Below, in pieces: positions 7,237-17,200 of a stretch of DNA of 36,009 nucleotides (its first letter is position 1; each line of letters begins with the position of its first letter). The position numbers and the translations under genes are program-made. The DNA comes from Methylovulum psychrotolerans (GTDB lineage Bacteria; Pseudomonadota; Gammaproteobacteria; Methylococcales; Methylomonadaceae), in NCBI RefSeq assembly GCF_002923755.1, contig NZ_PGFZ01000018.1, positions 7,291 through 43,299 on the forward strand. Reading direction: 5' to 3'. The notes beneath the pieces were generated by a model. The model did no database searches. It saw nothing but the letters and a program-made list of their open reading frames with translations, and was not told the origin of the DNA.

Positions 7237-9843
7237 CTAAAAATCGTTACTAAAGGCCAGATCAACTTGCAACGGAACCCGCAGCATTTCGACTTTGGTC
7301 GTTGCGTCACGCGCAACCAGAAAATAATCTTTATTACGGTCATAAGCACCCGATAACACGGTCAGCACGACCGAGCGTTTGCGCTCATCCAGCAATTGGG
7401 AAGGGCTGTCAAAAGTGACCGTCTGTTCATTACTGATGGGCTGGTCGCCATCGCGTAAACAGACCACCACCGTGCGGGGCAAAACCCGTTCGGACACCGC
7501 CTCGTTCTGGATAAACTCAAAACGTTGGGTATTGGTGACGACCTTATTGGATGCGCCAAGCAAACTGATACTGGCCGCCTTAGTCTTGGCCAATTCCGAT
7601 TCGCTCGCCCGGACGGTGATCACCGGCACCACAATCTCCTGGGGCATGGCGCCGCCATGCACAAACCGTGCGCCGCCCGTAAAATGAAAGCGGTTAATGC
7701 CTTTGGGTAGCCAAAAATCCAAGCTGCCATCCGCCCCGGTGCCCGCCGTCAACGCCGTATTGCCAGACCAAGCCTTGGCATTAGTGCCCAGACCTTGACC
7801 CAACACATAACGCTTTTTCGCCAGCAATGTCCCTTCCGGCTTATCAGCCAACACCGATTTGTCGGCTTCCGCCAAAGCCGCTTCCTGATAAATAAACCCA
7901 TGATCGGCGGTCACCAACACGTTATAGCCGTTCAGGCTATTGACGATAAAGCCCACCAATTGCGCCAATTCAATGACGGTATCGGCAGCGGCTTCAAAGG
8001 TCTTGGTTTCAGAGGCTTGTTTGTCGCCAATCAAATCAATCCGGTCGTGGTAAATATAGATAAGCCGACGGTCACGGACAAATTCGCGGCCTTTCTCTTT
8101 GCCCATAGCCACCAAATCTTCGGCCTTAATGGCCGCCCCGCCATGCAAACCTAAATAAGCGCCGCGTTGCTCCATTGAAGACACCGGCTTACCGTCCGCG
8201 CTCAGCTCCAGATTACTGTTAATCTTATAGGCCAAGCGCTGATGGGGCAATAAAGCCGCCATGCCCAACCCGGTATAACTGGGCAATACGCCCAGCATAG
8301 CGGATAGCGAGGCCTTAATCCGGCTCTTACTGTTGATGGCCTGCGCCAACTCCTCGGCCACCTCAAAGCGGAACGCATCAGAGATGACGACAAACACCCG
8401 CTTGGCGCCGTCATCGGATAGCGGCGCCACCACTTTGGCAAAAAAGTGCTGTTGGTTAATCACACCGGGTAACTGCCAAGATGACAACAAACCTGACCCG
8501 CCCTCAAGAATATTGCCCCAAGCCGAACTGAGCTGGGGCATAAACCAACCCGAATAAGCCGCTTCAATGCGCTGTTTCACTTCATGCAGGACTGACCAAC
8601 CCATCGGCTCGACCAATTCGTAGGCCCGGTTAAAATGCCGATAGCCTTGGTCAAACCTAAACAATCCGGTTTGATAAGCCAAAAACCCCGCCTTACCCGA
8701 AGCAAAACTAAAGCCGTCCTGATACTGGTCTTTCAATGCCAAAAAGTGGATGGCGGCTTCTAAGGCATCATAACTGGCGGCTAACGCCCGGTTGACATCA
8801 TGGGTGTTCGCCAAAATAGGATTCGCCCAATGCCCATCCCTGCGCCGGGCAATCAAGGCCAGCACCGCCTCCAGAGCCGCCCCCGCCCCGCCCAAAACCC
8901 GGTCTTTCAAATCACTGATGATCCGGCGTTCCACATCTTCAAACGTCATCACCTCAGCCAAATCATCGGCGGACAACCCGGACAACAGGTGCGCCAACGC
9001 CAAATCCTGGCCGACAGCGGCGGACATCAGGTTATAGCTTGAATAATGCGCCATATCCGCACGCCAGCGTGACGCGAAGACGGACGCATTGGCGGCAAGA
9101 CGGCGTTCCGGCAACACAAAATGTTGCAACGCCCCGACCGGCTTGGCGAGGACTGAGCGGGAAAAATCGGTCACCAAAATGCGGAACAACAAATCCCGCA
9201 AACCGGGCTTGGCTTCCGCATAACCCAACTGTGTTTTCACCGCTTGCCAAAAAGCTTCTTCCAAATCATTGGCGATAATGTCCTGCCAGATTTTCGGTTG
9301 GGCATTCAGGTCAACCTCGCCTTCCTGCACAAAAGCCACGAACAAACGCAGCAGGATGGCGAACAGTTCCGGCTGGTCGGCACGCACTAACACCGCCAAC
9401 ATTTTCCGGTCAAGGTCATCGGCGGTGTCGCTGGCAAGCACCAACCGCTTTAAGCGCCCGACCCGCGCCGATGAGCGCAAAAACTTCGCCCGCGCCTTTA
9501 AATGCCCGCGTAGGGTTTGCGACACCAGCCCTAACTCCGCCAACAAAATAGAAGCCGAATCGGCTTTAAAAGACTTGCTGCGCAGACGGATATCCAATAA
9601 CCAATCGGCATAAGGGTCAGGTTCGGGCTGGGTGCTGTACAGCAGCCAACATTGCCCAGGCTGGCGTTCAATAGCCAATTTGACTTGTAACGCAGGCGTG
9701 TCCTGCAACCGGACAAGCGCGGCATTATCGGGTACGAGATTGTCCACCGTTGCGGCAAACTCGCCTTCAGCATCGTGCCAAAACACGATGGGCTGCACAG
9801 CAAACAAGGCCGCTAGGGAATCGGTGATACGTTGTAGGCTCAA
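7237..9843 (-). CDS. pglZ: BREX type I alkaline-phosphatase-superfamily protein PglZ
   Basis: The 868-residue product matches the BREX-1 form of PglZ. The core alkaline-phosphatase-like domain is recognised from VFVVISDAFRFEVAEEL (about residues 481-497), where the Asp-Ala-Phe-Arg block is the family hallmark, and VLVTADHGFIYQ (about 640-651), whose DHG supplies metal ligands. The C-terminal GGAMPQEIVVPVI is also typical. PglZ is a core BREX component that acts with PglX; its enzymatic target is not settled. The start is a TTG at 9841-9843 with GGAAG about 9 bases upstream; no ATG upstream fits better. It ends 8 bases before brxL, so the two are co-translated. It begins 51 bases after the AlbA_2 gene stop. 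Confidence 0.94.
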   Translation of the reverse strand: MSLQRITDSLAALFAVQPIVFWHDAEGEFAATVDNLVPDNAALVRLQDTPALQVKLAIERQPGQCWLLYSTQPEPDPYADWLLDIRLRSKSFKADSASILLAELGLVSQTLRGHLKARAKFLRSSARVGRLKRLVLASDTADDLDRKMLAVLVRADQPELFAILLRLFVAFVQEGEVDLNAQPKIWQDIIANDLEEAFWQAVKTQLGYAEAKPGLRDLLFRILVTDFSRSVLAKPVGALQHFVLPERRLAANASVFASRWRADMAHYSSYNLMSAAVGQDLALAHLLSGLSADDLAEVMTFEDVERRIISDLKDRVLGGAGAALEAVLALIARRRDGHWANPILANTHDVNRALAASYDALEAAIHFLALKDQYQDGFSFASGKAGFLAYQTGLFRFDQGYRHFNRAYELVEPMGWSVLHEVKQRIEAAYSGWFMPQLSSAWGNILEGGSGLLSSWQLPGVINQQHFFAKVVAPLSDDGAKRVFVVISDAFRFEVAEELAQAINSKSRIKASLSAMLGVLPSYTGLGMAALLPHQRLAYKINSNLELSADGKPVSSMEQRGAYLGLHGGAAIKAEDLVAMGKEKGREFVRDRRLIYIYHDRIDLIGDKQASETKTFEAAADTVIELAQLVGFIVNSLNGYNVLVTADHGFIYQEAALAEADKSVLADKPEGTLLAKKRYVLGQGLGTNAKAWSGNTALTAGTGADGSLDFWLPKGINRFHFTGGARFVHGGAMPQEIVVPVITVRASESELAKTKAASISLLGASNKVVTNTQRFEFIQNEAVSERVLPRTVVVCLRDGDQPISNEQTVTFDSPSQLLDERKRSVVLTVLSGAYDRNKDYFLVARDATTKVEMLRVPLQVDLAFSNDF

Positions 9844-9894
9844 ACTGTTAGCTTCCGTTTAAAAATTATTCTGGGACGGTGCGGGAATGCTCCC

Positions 9895-11139
9895 TTACAA
9901 CGCCGGACGTGCGGGAATCACTACCCGTAAATGATCGTCAGTAAGATCAAAATCCGCCTCTTTTCCAGAAAACAAACGCGTCAGAGGAATTATTTTTCTC
10001 CTAACCCCCATGCCGCGGGCATCTACATAGCCATAATCACGCATAATTTCGACAATGATGGGGTTTCTGGCCGAACGCTGGCCTGCAAGCATTTTCTCGA
10101 CCGTCATGGAGTTTTGCAGTGTGCCGGGGCTGATGACTTCCAGCCGATCGGCATAGTTGACAACTTCAACCTCCGTTGAGCGCGTCCAATCGCGATGTAC
10201 AAATGCGTTTAAAATGGCTTCACGGATAGCATCAAGCGGATAGCGGTAACGCGGATCACGCCGGAGTTCTTCATTAACTTCGGAACTGTCCTCAGAAATG
10301 AAAGGCCGCATCCGGTCAGACAGGCGTTCGACCAAGCCGTCTTCAACCAGTGTCCGGCCTTCACCAGGCCGCACTTCCCATAAAGCGATCAATGGGCCAT
10401 CTAATACCGTATCGTCCTGAGCCTGATAAGCTTTCTCGGTGCCGGCAAACGACATCCAACGGACCCCGGCATGTCGGAGGCTCCGTCTTGGACTACGGCC
10501 AAACAACACCAATCCGGCCACCGTGCAAACGGCAGGATCGCCATCAGGGCGCCCCACCATTAAGCCCAAGCCTTTTAAACGTTGTTCCCATTCTTCACCC
10601 GATTGCGGGGGCGTCAAATCCCCAATGACATTCAGCAAATAATCCGTTAAACGGCTTTGGTCAAGGTCTTCCAGACGGCTGCCTGAAACCGGCAAAACTT
10701 CGCTGTGCAACATGCCCCCGCTCTCAAACAAGCGGGCTTGTTGCTCCCGTGTGGCCAAACGGGACGTGCTGCCGACACGGACGTAAATGTCCTCCCGATT
10801 GTCCTTGCGTAGCACATAAGGTTTTGCCGTACCTTGGGTAAAAGAAATCACCGCAACCCTTTTGCCGCCATCAAATTCAACTTCTTCATAGAAGGGCAGG
10901 ATCATAGGATGGACATAGCGGCCAAAAACCGTATCCATAACCCATGTTTCCAGGCCGTCGCGTTGGATGCCGCTAATGCTGCCGTCGTCTTCAACCCCTA
11001 ACAGCAGCTTACCGCCTTGAAAATTAGCCAAGGCGACTATCTCTTTGGCCAACTGCTCCGGCCGCAAATCGTCCCTTTTAAATTCCACGCCGGAGTTTTC
11101 GCCATTGGCAATGATTTCCAGCAACTCACTTTTCAACAT
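9895..11139 (-). CDS. AlbA_2 (Schlafen-like) DNA-binding and GHKL-type ATPase domain protein
   Basis: The 414-residue protein opens with an AlbA_2/Schlafen-like domain: GENSGVEFKRDDL at about residues 12-24, the catalytic-like E-F-K in family context, then EIVALANFQGGKLLLGVEDDG. The C-terminal half has DAIREAILNAFVHRDW (around residue 295), the N-box style motif of the HATPase_c_4 domain found in these putative transcriptional regulator/RecG-like proteins. Such proteins are frequent in defence islands, including between pglX and pglZ in some BREX loci; their role is not established. It lies 11 bases after the TrlF-like gene, so the two probably form a unit. The ATG at 11137-11139 has only a weak AAAGG upstream, consistent with coupling. 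Confidence 0.85.
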   Translation of the reverse strand: MLKSELLEIIANGENSGVEFKRDDLRPEQLAKEIVALANFQGGKLLLGVEDDGSISGIQRDGLETWVMDTVFGRYVHPMILPFYEEVEFDGGKRVAVISFTQGTAKPYVLRKDNREDIYVRVGSTSRLATREQQARLFESGGMLHSEVLPVSGSRLEDLDQSRLTDYLLNVIGDLTPPQSGEEWEQRLKGLGLMVGRPDGDPAVCTVAGLVLFGRSPRRSLRHAGVRWMSFAGTEKAYQAQDDTVLDGPLIALWEVRPGEGRTLVEDGLVERLSDRMRPFISEDSSEVNEELRRDPRYRYPLDAIREAILNAFVHRDWTRSTEVEVVNYADRLEVISPGTLQNSMTVEKMLAGQRSARNPIIVEIMRDYGYVDARGMGVRRKIIPLTRLFSGKEADFDLTDDHLRVVIPARPAL

Positions 11140-11150
11140 AAAAACGGCCT

Positions 11151-13811
11151 TTAAAATTCATACTTTTCTTTACGCTGGATAAAGGCGGCACGGCCACCTT
11201 CCAAGATAGCGGCGACTTGGTCACGGATGACCGGCACATCAATCGAGCCTTGCGCATCCGCATCCAATGAACCGCGATTGTCCACGGCGGTAAACACACC
11301 AATCCACTCGGCATCACCGAAAACCGGGATATTGGCATTGTGGGTGGCAAACAAAAATTGGCGGGTCGTCTTGGCGGCCCGCAACTCATGGACGATACGT
11401 TCGGCAATGAACGCATTATCCAGATTGTCTTCCGGCTGATCCATAATCAACGGGTCAACATTCTCCAACAACAGCATGTGCAAGATGGCGGTGCATTGCT
11501 GGCCTGTTGAGAGTTTGTCCAACGGTTTGAATAGGGCTTCTGCTTCACCATGGGCGATGTTTAGAGAAATCCCGACACGGTGGTCGAGTTCCAACACCTC
11601 CAATTCCATCAATTGCGCAGCAGGAAGTTTAGTCAGCGCATCTGCAACGAGGGGTGAAATGCCCAGTTCAAACTGAAGGTTTACGGGCCCTTGCCTTATC
11701 AAGGACGCTAACGCCAATGGCTTTAGGGTGTCCGGCCCATCAATCCAAGCCAGGCGTTTCTCGCCAATCCCATCCAACCGACAGCCAAGCAAGAAAGCTT
11801 TTAACGGTGTTCTGTCGGCCTCAACGGCAACCTCGACTTTCAGTTTGCCTTTAAGTCGGTTATTCAATTTTTTGGCGGCGCTGAGTAACGATTGGGTATG
11901 CTGTTCGCGCAGGTCGGATACTTCTGCAAGCAAGTTGCGCCGTTCCTGTTCCAGGGAATCCTTTAATTTATTAAAAGTGGCAACGCGTGCCGTCAGCGGT
12001 TTAATTCTCTCGATTTCACGCAATAACTGCTGATAGGCCGTCCCTACTTCCTGACCGCTTTTGCCGGATAAGATGGGCAGACTGCGTAATGCCGTTTCCA
12101 ACTCCGCTTCACCCTGTTGCAGGGCTTGCCGCCATACCGTCAGATCGCTTGCTTGCCGACTTTCGCCTTCCGTCAGCAGCGTTTGTAACGCGTTGGCATA
12201 ATGCCCAAAGTGTTGCTGAAGGTGCTGCAAATTCTCGCGGATGGGAATAAGTAATGGGGCATTTGGCAACCCTTCCAGAGCCTTATCACTGATAAAGGTC
12301 AGATCGGGGAGATTGTCGCGTAAGGCGGCCAGACCTAACTGCAAATGCTGGAGCTCTTCATTTGCACGCATTGCGATTTGACGTTCCCGTGCGAATAATG
12401 GCGTTTTCGACAATTTCTCCTGGATACCCAAAGCAACAAAACCTTGCAGCTGCTCTTCCAATTTTGGTAAGCGTGCGACTTCGGCTTGCAAGTCGTCCAG
12501 ATCGCCCAATGATTTCAGCAGCTTTTGCTGATTCTCATGTAGGCGCTTTTGTAAACTGGCATTGTGTTGGGCAAAGCCGCCATCGTTTGGCAAAAACCGG
12601 TCTAAAAGCCGGAGCCTGCTTTGTTCGTCCTGGGCTAATTCGTAGATTTCGTTTTGCCCGTAGATGTCGATTCCAGGCAACAAGTCCCTAGGTTGCAAGG
12701 TAGAAACATTGCCGTTTACATCCCGGACGATAGGCAATTCACCATAACGGCGGGACACCCGGTAGCGATGGCCGTGCTGGGCAGATGAGATAAGCTCAAC
12801 CTCTATCCGACCAGACTCCTTACCCAAATTTTCCTTAATAAGCTCCGAATGGAGTTTTTGCGCCTGCTTGCTTTTAGGTTGGATGTCGAGCGCGTAACGT
12901 AAACACTCCAACAAAGTCGATTTGCCCGTACCGCGCCCTCCGATAACCGTGTTCAAATGGGGAGAGAAGGTAATATTCAGCCCATCCAGATAACCGCCAG
13001 ACACGCTCATTGATACAATCTCACCCGTAGGCTGTTCTTCACTTTGAGAATTCAACCGGATACGCGATTCTGGATCAAGGAACGCCACCTTAAAAGCCTC
13101 AAAACAGGGTCGGGTCATTTTAATCCAACAGGTGACGCCGGCCTCATCCAGATCGGCGGGTTTTGCCACATCTTTGGCGTTGATGACTGCGAGCGGACGT
13201 TCGCGTTGCCAGTTTGGGTCCACATTTTCAACGATCCGCTTGAATTGGAATGGCAACTCAGAAATTGGCCCTGGTATTTGTCCTGCACGGACTAGAGCAT
13301 GATTTTTCCAGACATGCACCAAACCGCCGCCGTCTTGGTTTAGGCGAAGCAGGCCGTTTTTGCCGGTGATATGTGCCGCATACCAGAAGCCGCCAAGGTC
13401 ACTTATTATTCTGGCCAGCTTCAGGCATCCGAGGTTTGATGGCGACACTTTTTCTTCGGTGTCGGTTAAATCAAGTTTGCCCAAGTAACGGTTCAATTGA
13501 TCCTTACTTGTCCCTTCCGGGAACAGGCACACCATGTGGATTTTCTCGGTCGAAGCAATTTCAAAACCGGGAAAAACTACAATGCCATAGGGTTCCAAAA
13601 ACGAGCGCAAGGCATCGACACTATCCACACTGCCATGATCGGCAATTCCTATGACTTTAATGCCATGTTCCAGACACTTGTCCAACAACTGTTGGTTATA
13701 GGTTGCCTCAGTCAAGCCGTGTTCGCCGCCACGGTAGTCTCCGTGGTAACTGAACGGGTTGACTTGTAAGGCGCAACGCCAAAATCGCGCTTGGTTGTAT
13801 TGCCCGCTCAT
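11151..13811 (-). CDS. TrlF-like protein: PHP domain fused to SMC/ABC-type ATPase
   Basis: The 886-residue protein starts with a PHP-type metal-dependent phosphoesterase domain: SYHGDY at 21-26, ADHGSVDS at 57-64, GFEI at 82-85 and AAHITGKNG near 145-153 supply likely metal ligands. An ABC/SMC-like ATPase follows: Walker A GGRGTGKS at 291-298, a long Leu/Gln/Glu-rich predicted coiled coil (about 430-650), signature LSTGQQCTAILHMLL, Walker B LIMDQPEDNLDN. This matches what is called the TrlF family of AAA-like ATPases, found in defence loci; a nuclease role for the PHP domain is plausible but unproven. An in-frame extension reaches 13940, but the ATG at 13811 has a strong AAGGAG and starts one base after the upstream stop, so I use it. 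Confidence 0.85.
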   Translation of the reverse strand: MSGQYNQARFWRCALQVNPFSYHGDYRGGEHGLTEATYNQQLLDKCLEHGIKVIGIADHGSVDSVDALRSFLEPYGIVVFPGFEIASTEKIHMVCLFPEGTSKDQLNRYLGKLDLTDTEEKVSPSNLGCLKLARIISDLGGFWYAAHITGKNGLLRLNQDGGGLVHVWKNHALVRAGQIPGPISELPFQFKRIVENVDPNWQRERPLAVINAKDVAKPADLDEAGVTCWIKMTRPCFEAFKVAFLDPESRIRLNSQSEEQPTGEIVSMSVSGGYLDGLNITFSPHLNTVIGGRGTGKSTLLECLRYALDIQPKSKQAQKLHSELIKENLGKESGRIEVELISSAQHGHRYRVSRRYGELPIVRDVNGNVSTLQPRDLLPGIDIYGQNEIYELAQDEQSRLRLLDRFLPNDGGFAQHNASLQKRLHENQQKLLKSLGDLDDLQAEVARLPKLEEQLQGFVALGIQEKLSKTPLFARERQIAMRANEELQHLQLGLAALRDNLPDLTFISDKALEGLPNAPLLIPIRENLQHLQQHFGHYANALQTLLTEGESRQASDLTVWRQALQQGEAELETALRSLPILSGKSGQEVGTAYQQLLREIERIKPLTARVATFNKLKDSLEQERRNLLAEVSDLREQHTQSLLSAAKKLNNRLKGKLKVEVAVEADRTPLKAFLLGCRLDGIGEKRLAWIDGPDTLKPLALASLIRQGPVNLQFELGISPLVADALTKLPAAQLMELEVLELDHRVGISLNIAHGEAEALFKPLDKLSTGQQCTAILHMLLLENVDPLIMDQPEDNLDNAFIAERIVHELRAAKTTRQFLFATHNANIPVFGDAEWIGVFTAVDNRGSLDADAQGSIDVPVIRDQVAAILEGGRAAFIQRKEKYEF

Positions 13812-13812
13812 A

Positions 13813-14016
13813 TCACTCCTTGACAGTGCGATAACTTTGACTATCAATGTCCCTGTCCGAAACCACATGACCACCGATTGAATAATAATTGGGTATCCCC
13901 AAAGCACGGTTGGTGGCTTGGGCGCGGTGAACTGCAACATTGCCTATAGCCATCATATCCATAGCTTCGCGTAAAACGGCCGCATCGGTAACGGGTTCAA
14001 AGGTTTGTTGTTTCAT
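13813..14016 (-). CDS. Small protein, probable antitoxin/partner of the adjacent zeta-toxin remnant
   Basis: The 67-residue protein has no domain I can name with certainty. Its core, VAVHRAQATNRALGIPNYYSIGGH, cut here as VAVHRAQATNRALGI and PNYYSIGGH, follows the A-Q-x-x-N-R-x-L-G-I-P-x-x-Y-S pattern of small proteins encoded beside zeta-toxin-like kinases. ATGA overlap joins it to the upstream remnant, and its TGA lies one base before the TrlF-like ATG; its last codons hold that gene's Shine-Dalgarno sequence (AAGGAG). It therefore may survive because it couples translation through the operon, even though its toxin partner is destroyed. Antitoxin function is inferred from position and residue pattern only. 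Confidence 0.6.
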   Translation of the reverse strand: MKQQTFEPVTDAAVLREAMDMMAIGNVAVHRAQATNRALGIPNYYSIGGHVVSDRDIDSQSYRTVKE

Positions 14017-14201
14017 AAAGACTCCAAAGAGGCGATAAAACGCATAAAAAGATCAGGCGCCGTTTCTGTGACCTGATGGCCTTTACCCGTGGCAAGGAGA
14101 TCAAATCCTTCGCCAGTATTGGCAAACAGTTGCCAGCTATTCACTAATGATGCCAAACTGCCGTTAGGGCCGCCAACGATGACCAAATGAGGCTCACTCA
14201 T
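14013..14201 (-). pseudogene. Zeta-toxin-like P-loop kinase with in-frame internal deletion
   Basis: The 62-residue frame starts as a zeta-type kinase (MSEPHLVIVGGPNGS), where family members continue AGKST to complete the P-loop. It then jumps to what looks like the family's C-terminal end (NSWQLFANTGEGFDLLATGKG), matching the W-x-x-F/Y-D-N-S/T-G...L-I/L-A-x-G pattern. The central ~130-150 residues, including the Walker A lysine and the catalytic region, are missing, yet the frame is kept. The start overlaps the pglX stop by 8 bases, and the end overlaps the next gene by 4 bases. A deleted toxin that keeps both junctions suggests selection for operon integrity. It could still be a real microprotein; I rank this lower. 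Confidence 0.6.
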
Positions 14202-17200
14202 CCTTACCGCCTGTCACCGCCTTCACCTCGGCCAATAAATCGCCAAACTTGCCGTAATTGACTTTTACGCCGTCATCCAAATCAAGCGCGATGCGCAGGT
14301 CGGCGTAGTGGCGGAGTTTTTCATCGTAGGCCAATAGCTCAAGGTGTTTTTTTCTGAGCCTTTCGATGTCCTTGTTCAGTTTGCTGCGGGTGGCGTTGCC
14401 GACAGCAGCTGCGGCATCTTTTTCCAGCATATCAAGGCGCGATTGCATTTTTCCGGTCAGCGGCACGACATATTCGGTGCGCATTCGGGATAATGTGCCT
14501 TCGTGGTAACGGTGCAAATACACCAAAGCCTGGAATGCGCCGTGTTTGCCGCTGGAGAACAGCCAATAAATCGGGCGTTTTTTGTAAGTTTGCAGATGGT
14601 TTTTATAAAAGCTGCCGGCAAGATAACGGCGGAGGGTCTCTTGGGCGGTTTCGGTCGGTTTTTGGCCTAGGCTTGCCGCCAGCCACGCGAGGTTTTCATC
14701 CTGGGTGTCAGCACCCCACACCGCCAGTAAAAATTCGTTGAGGCGGTTGGCGGCATCGTCCTCAAACCAGAGTTCATCGGTGATCGGCACAATGCCATCG
14801 GCATCGGCGGGAAAGCTGGGGTAACGGTCAGGGTCAAAACCGATATTACCCGCATGGGCGTAGATTAAACCGGGTGCATCCAAGCTATAACGCCCCATCA
14901 TGCAGCTGACGGCATAAGAGACTAGGCGTTGGCTGTCTTTTTCACGGTCGGCGCGGGTTAGGGTTATTTGCTCTTCGGGTACGTCCGGCGACAGCTCATC
15001 TTGCAGGCCGTAGGCTTCGATGAATAGGCGATTGTTTTCTTCTTCCAAGCGTTTCATTTGCGTGATGGCTTCATGGTTTTTCAATTGCCATTGCTTGAAG
15101 CATTGTTCAAGGCTAGTTGATATGTAGATTGGATTAGCAGCTTTATCGCTAAACGCCGTCATTCCTACCGGAATGACGGGGCGGATAGTGGCTGCGGGTA
15201 TGTTTTGTTTTTGGCAAATCAGCTGGTTTTCTGTGAAATCCCATGAAATCTCGAACGAATTCCAATCTTGCTTTGCAACTAGTTTGGCATCCTCGACATT
15301 TCTGATCACCACATCGGGAGCGATTGGCCTAACAATTGGAAGTTTTCCGAACGGACCCTCGTGGTAATCCATAGTCGGTGATAAAGCCGAAAAAAACTCA
15401 TTCGCCAACTTTGTATTTGTAAAGCCGAGAATTAAACTTCCATCGTTAGTTAATTTTGGGAAACAGACCGCCCCTTTTGACTCAAAAATGAATCCAGATG
15501 GGCAATAGCGAGTCGTAAAGTCACCGGAAGTCAATGTGGACCAAGTTACCCCCTCATTCCCATAGTAGCGCTCGTTTCTTATATTTGAGCCTTGATGGTT
15601 CTTTATCGCTGCGCCTGAATATTCCCAAAGGACAACGAATTCGTGATTCCCATACCATCGTCTTCTTGCTCCACCTTTTTGACATGGCACCCAATGCAAA
15701 GTTTGACCAGTACTGCTATTGCTAAGTGGTGTAAATTTATCAAAAGAGATTTCAAACCAACGGCGTAGGAATTTATCATTTTCTCCCGTATCGAGGCCTT
15801 TACGAGGAAAAGCAATACCTTCGATTAACTGCGATTTGCTCCAAACTGTTCTTACGTTATCCGATACCCAGTAGGAAATTGGTGCTCCAGGGATAAATTT
15901 AAATCTATCGGGCTTGGCAATTTTATAACGATGATTTGGCACGGGAAAGACTCGTGGCCTTTCTCCTTCAACTAGATCAGCATAATCGCAAAATGAAAAG
16001 CTACCAGCATAGTCGTCAATGTGCCGATTGAGCATGACAGTCGCAGCCGTCCCAAATGCAATGCCCATCACGCCATTTCCCATGTGAACCATGCAGGATA
16101 ATGTTCGCTCTTTTAATAACTTTTCACGCATGGCTTCATAAGACGACAAAAACATCCAGCTCTGCATCGTCACCATACTGTTAAAACCAGTCGGTTTGCA
16201 CCACTGAAAACCACGCTCCATAAACATGGCAAACAAATCCGATTTACTATCAGGAAATGTACGTTTAGCAAACGCCTTCAAAGCCGGATTCATGCCCTTG
16301 CCGCCCATATACGGCGGGTTAGCCACCACCACATCAAACTGCATCGCCAAGATAACCGCTTGCCGGATAAACGGCAGTAAGGTGGTCGCGGCGGTTTTTT
16401 GGAAGCTGTCGCCTTGGCTTGCCAAAGTTTGGCATTGCGCCAATAGGTCTTGTAAAGGTTTGGCGTATCCGGCGGGGATTTGGATCAAGGCACCGAAAGT
16501 TTCCGCGTGTTCAAACAAGGCCAAGGTGTTTTTGATGAGCTGGTATTGGCTGTCATCAATGGCCTGGGTCAGGTCGGTTTGCGGGTCTGCAAATAAGGAG
16601 CTGGTCGTACCGCGTTGGCTTTGGCGGTTTACGTCCAGCCGTTGCCATAACAGCGGCAGGTTCAGGTTGTTGCTGGCTTGAATCGCCAGCACATTGAGTT
16701 GGGGCGGGTTATCCAGCAAGCGCCTGTCATCGGCGCGGGCTTTTATCAGCAAGGCAAAGCCTGCCAGTTGCGCGGCGCGGTCGTCAATGTCCAAGCCATA
16801 GAGGTTTTTTTCCAGTATCAGGCGGGGTATGCTGCGGAGCGGGTAGCCGCGTTCCAGATAGATGGCTTTTAATACAGCGTAAGCTTCCACCAAGATATGA
16901 CCTGAACCACAGGCGGGGTCGAGTACGGTGATGGTTTCAGGATTAAGGCTACCGCCATCTTCTGCCCTGCGGGATTGGATGAGCGCATCCAGTTGCGTCT
17001 GCACTTCAGGCGTTTGCTCGGCGGGTCCGATGTAGTATTCCCATTCGTTTTTTAGCGTCGATTCTGGATTTGCCATTGTCGATAACCGCCCGACGCTGTT
17101 TTGCACCAGGTATTTGACTATCCAGTTCGGGGTAAAAAGCTGGGTGGCGGCGGGTATGTCTTCGCTTTTGACCACTTTGCCGATGACTTGGTCTTTTTTC

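Noticed and set aside
16226-16681. 151-codon open frame on the plus strand
   Set aside because: It is the complement of the pglX catalytic region, where the NPPY motif is certain on the other strand.
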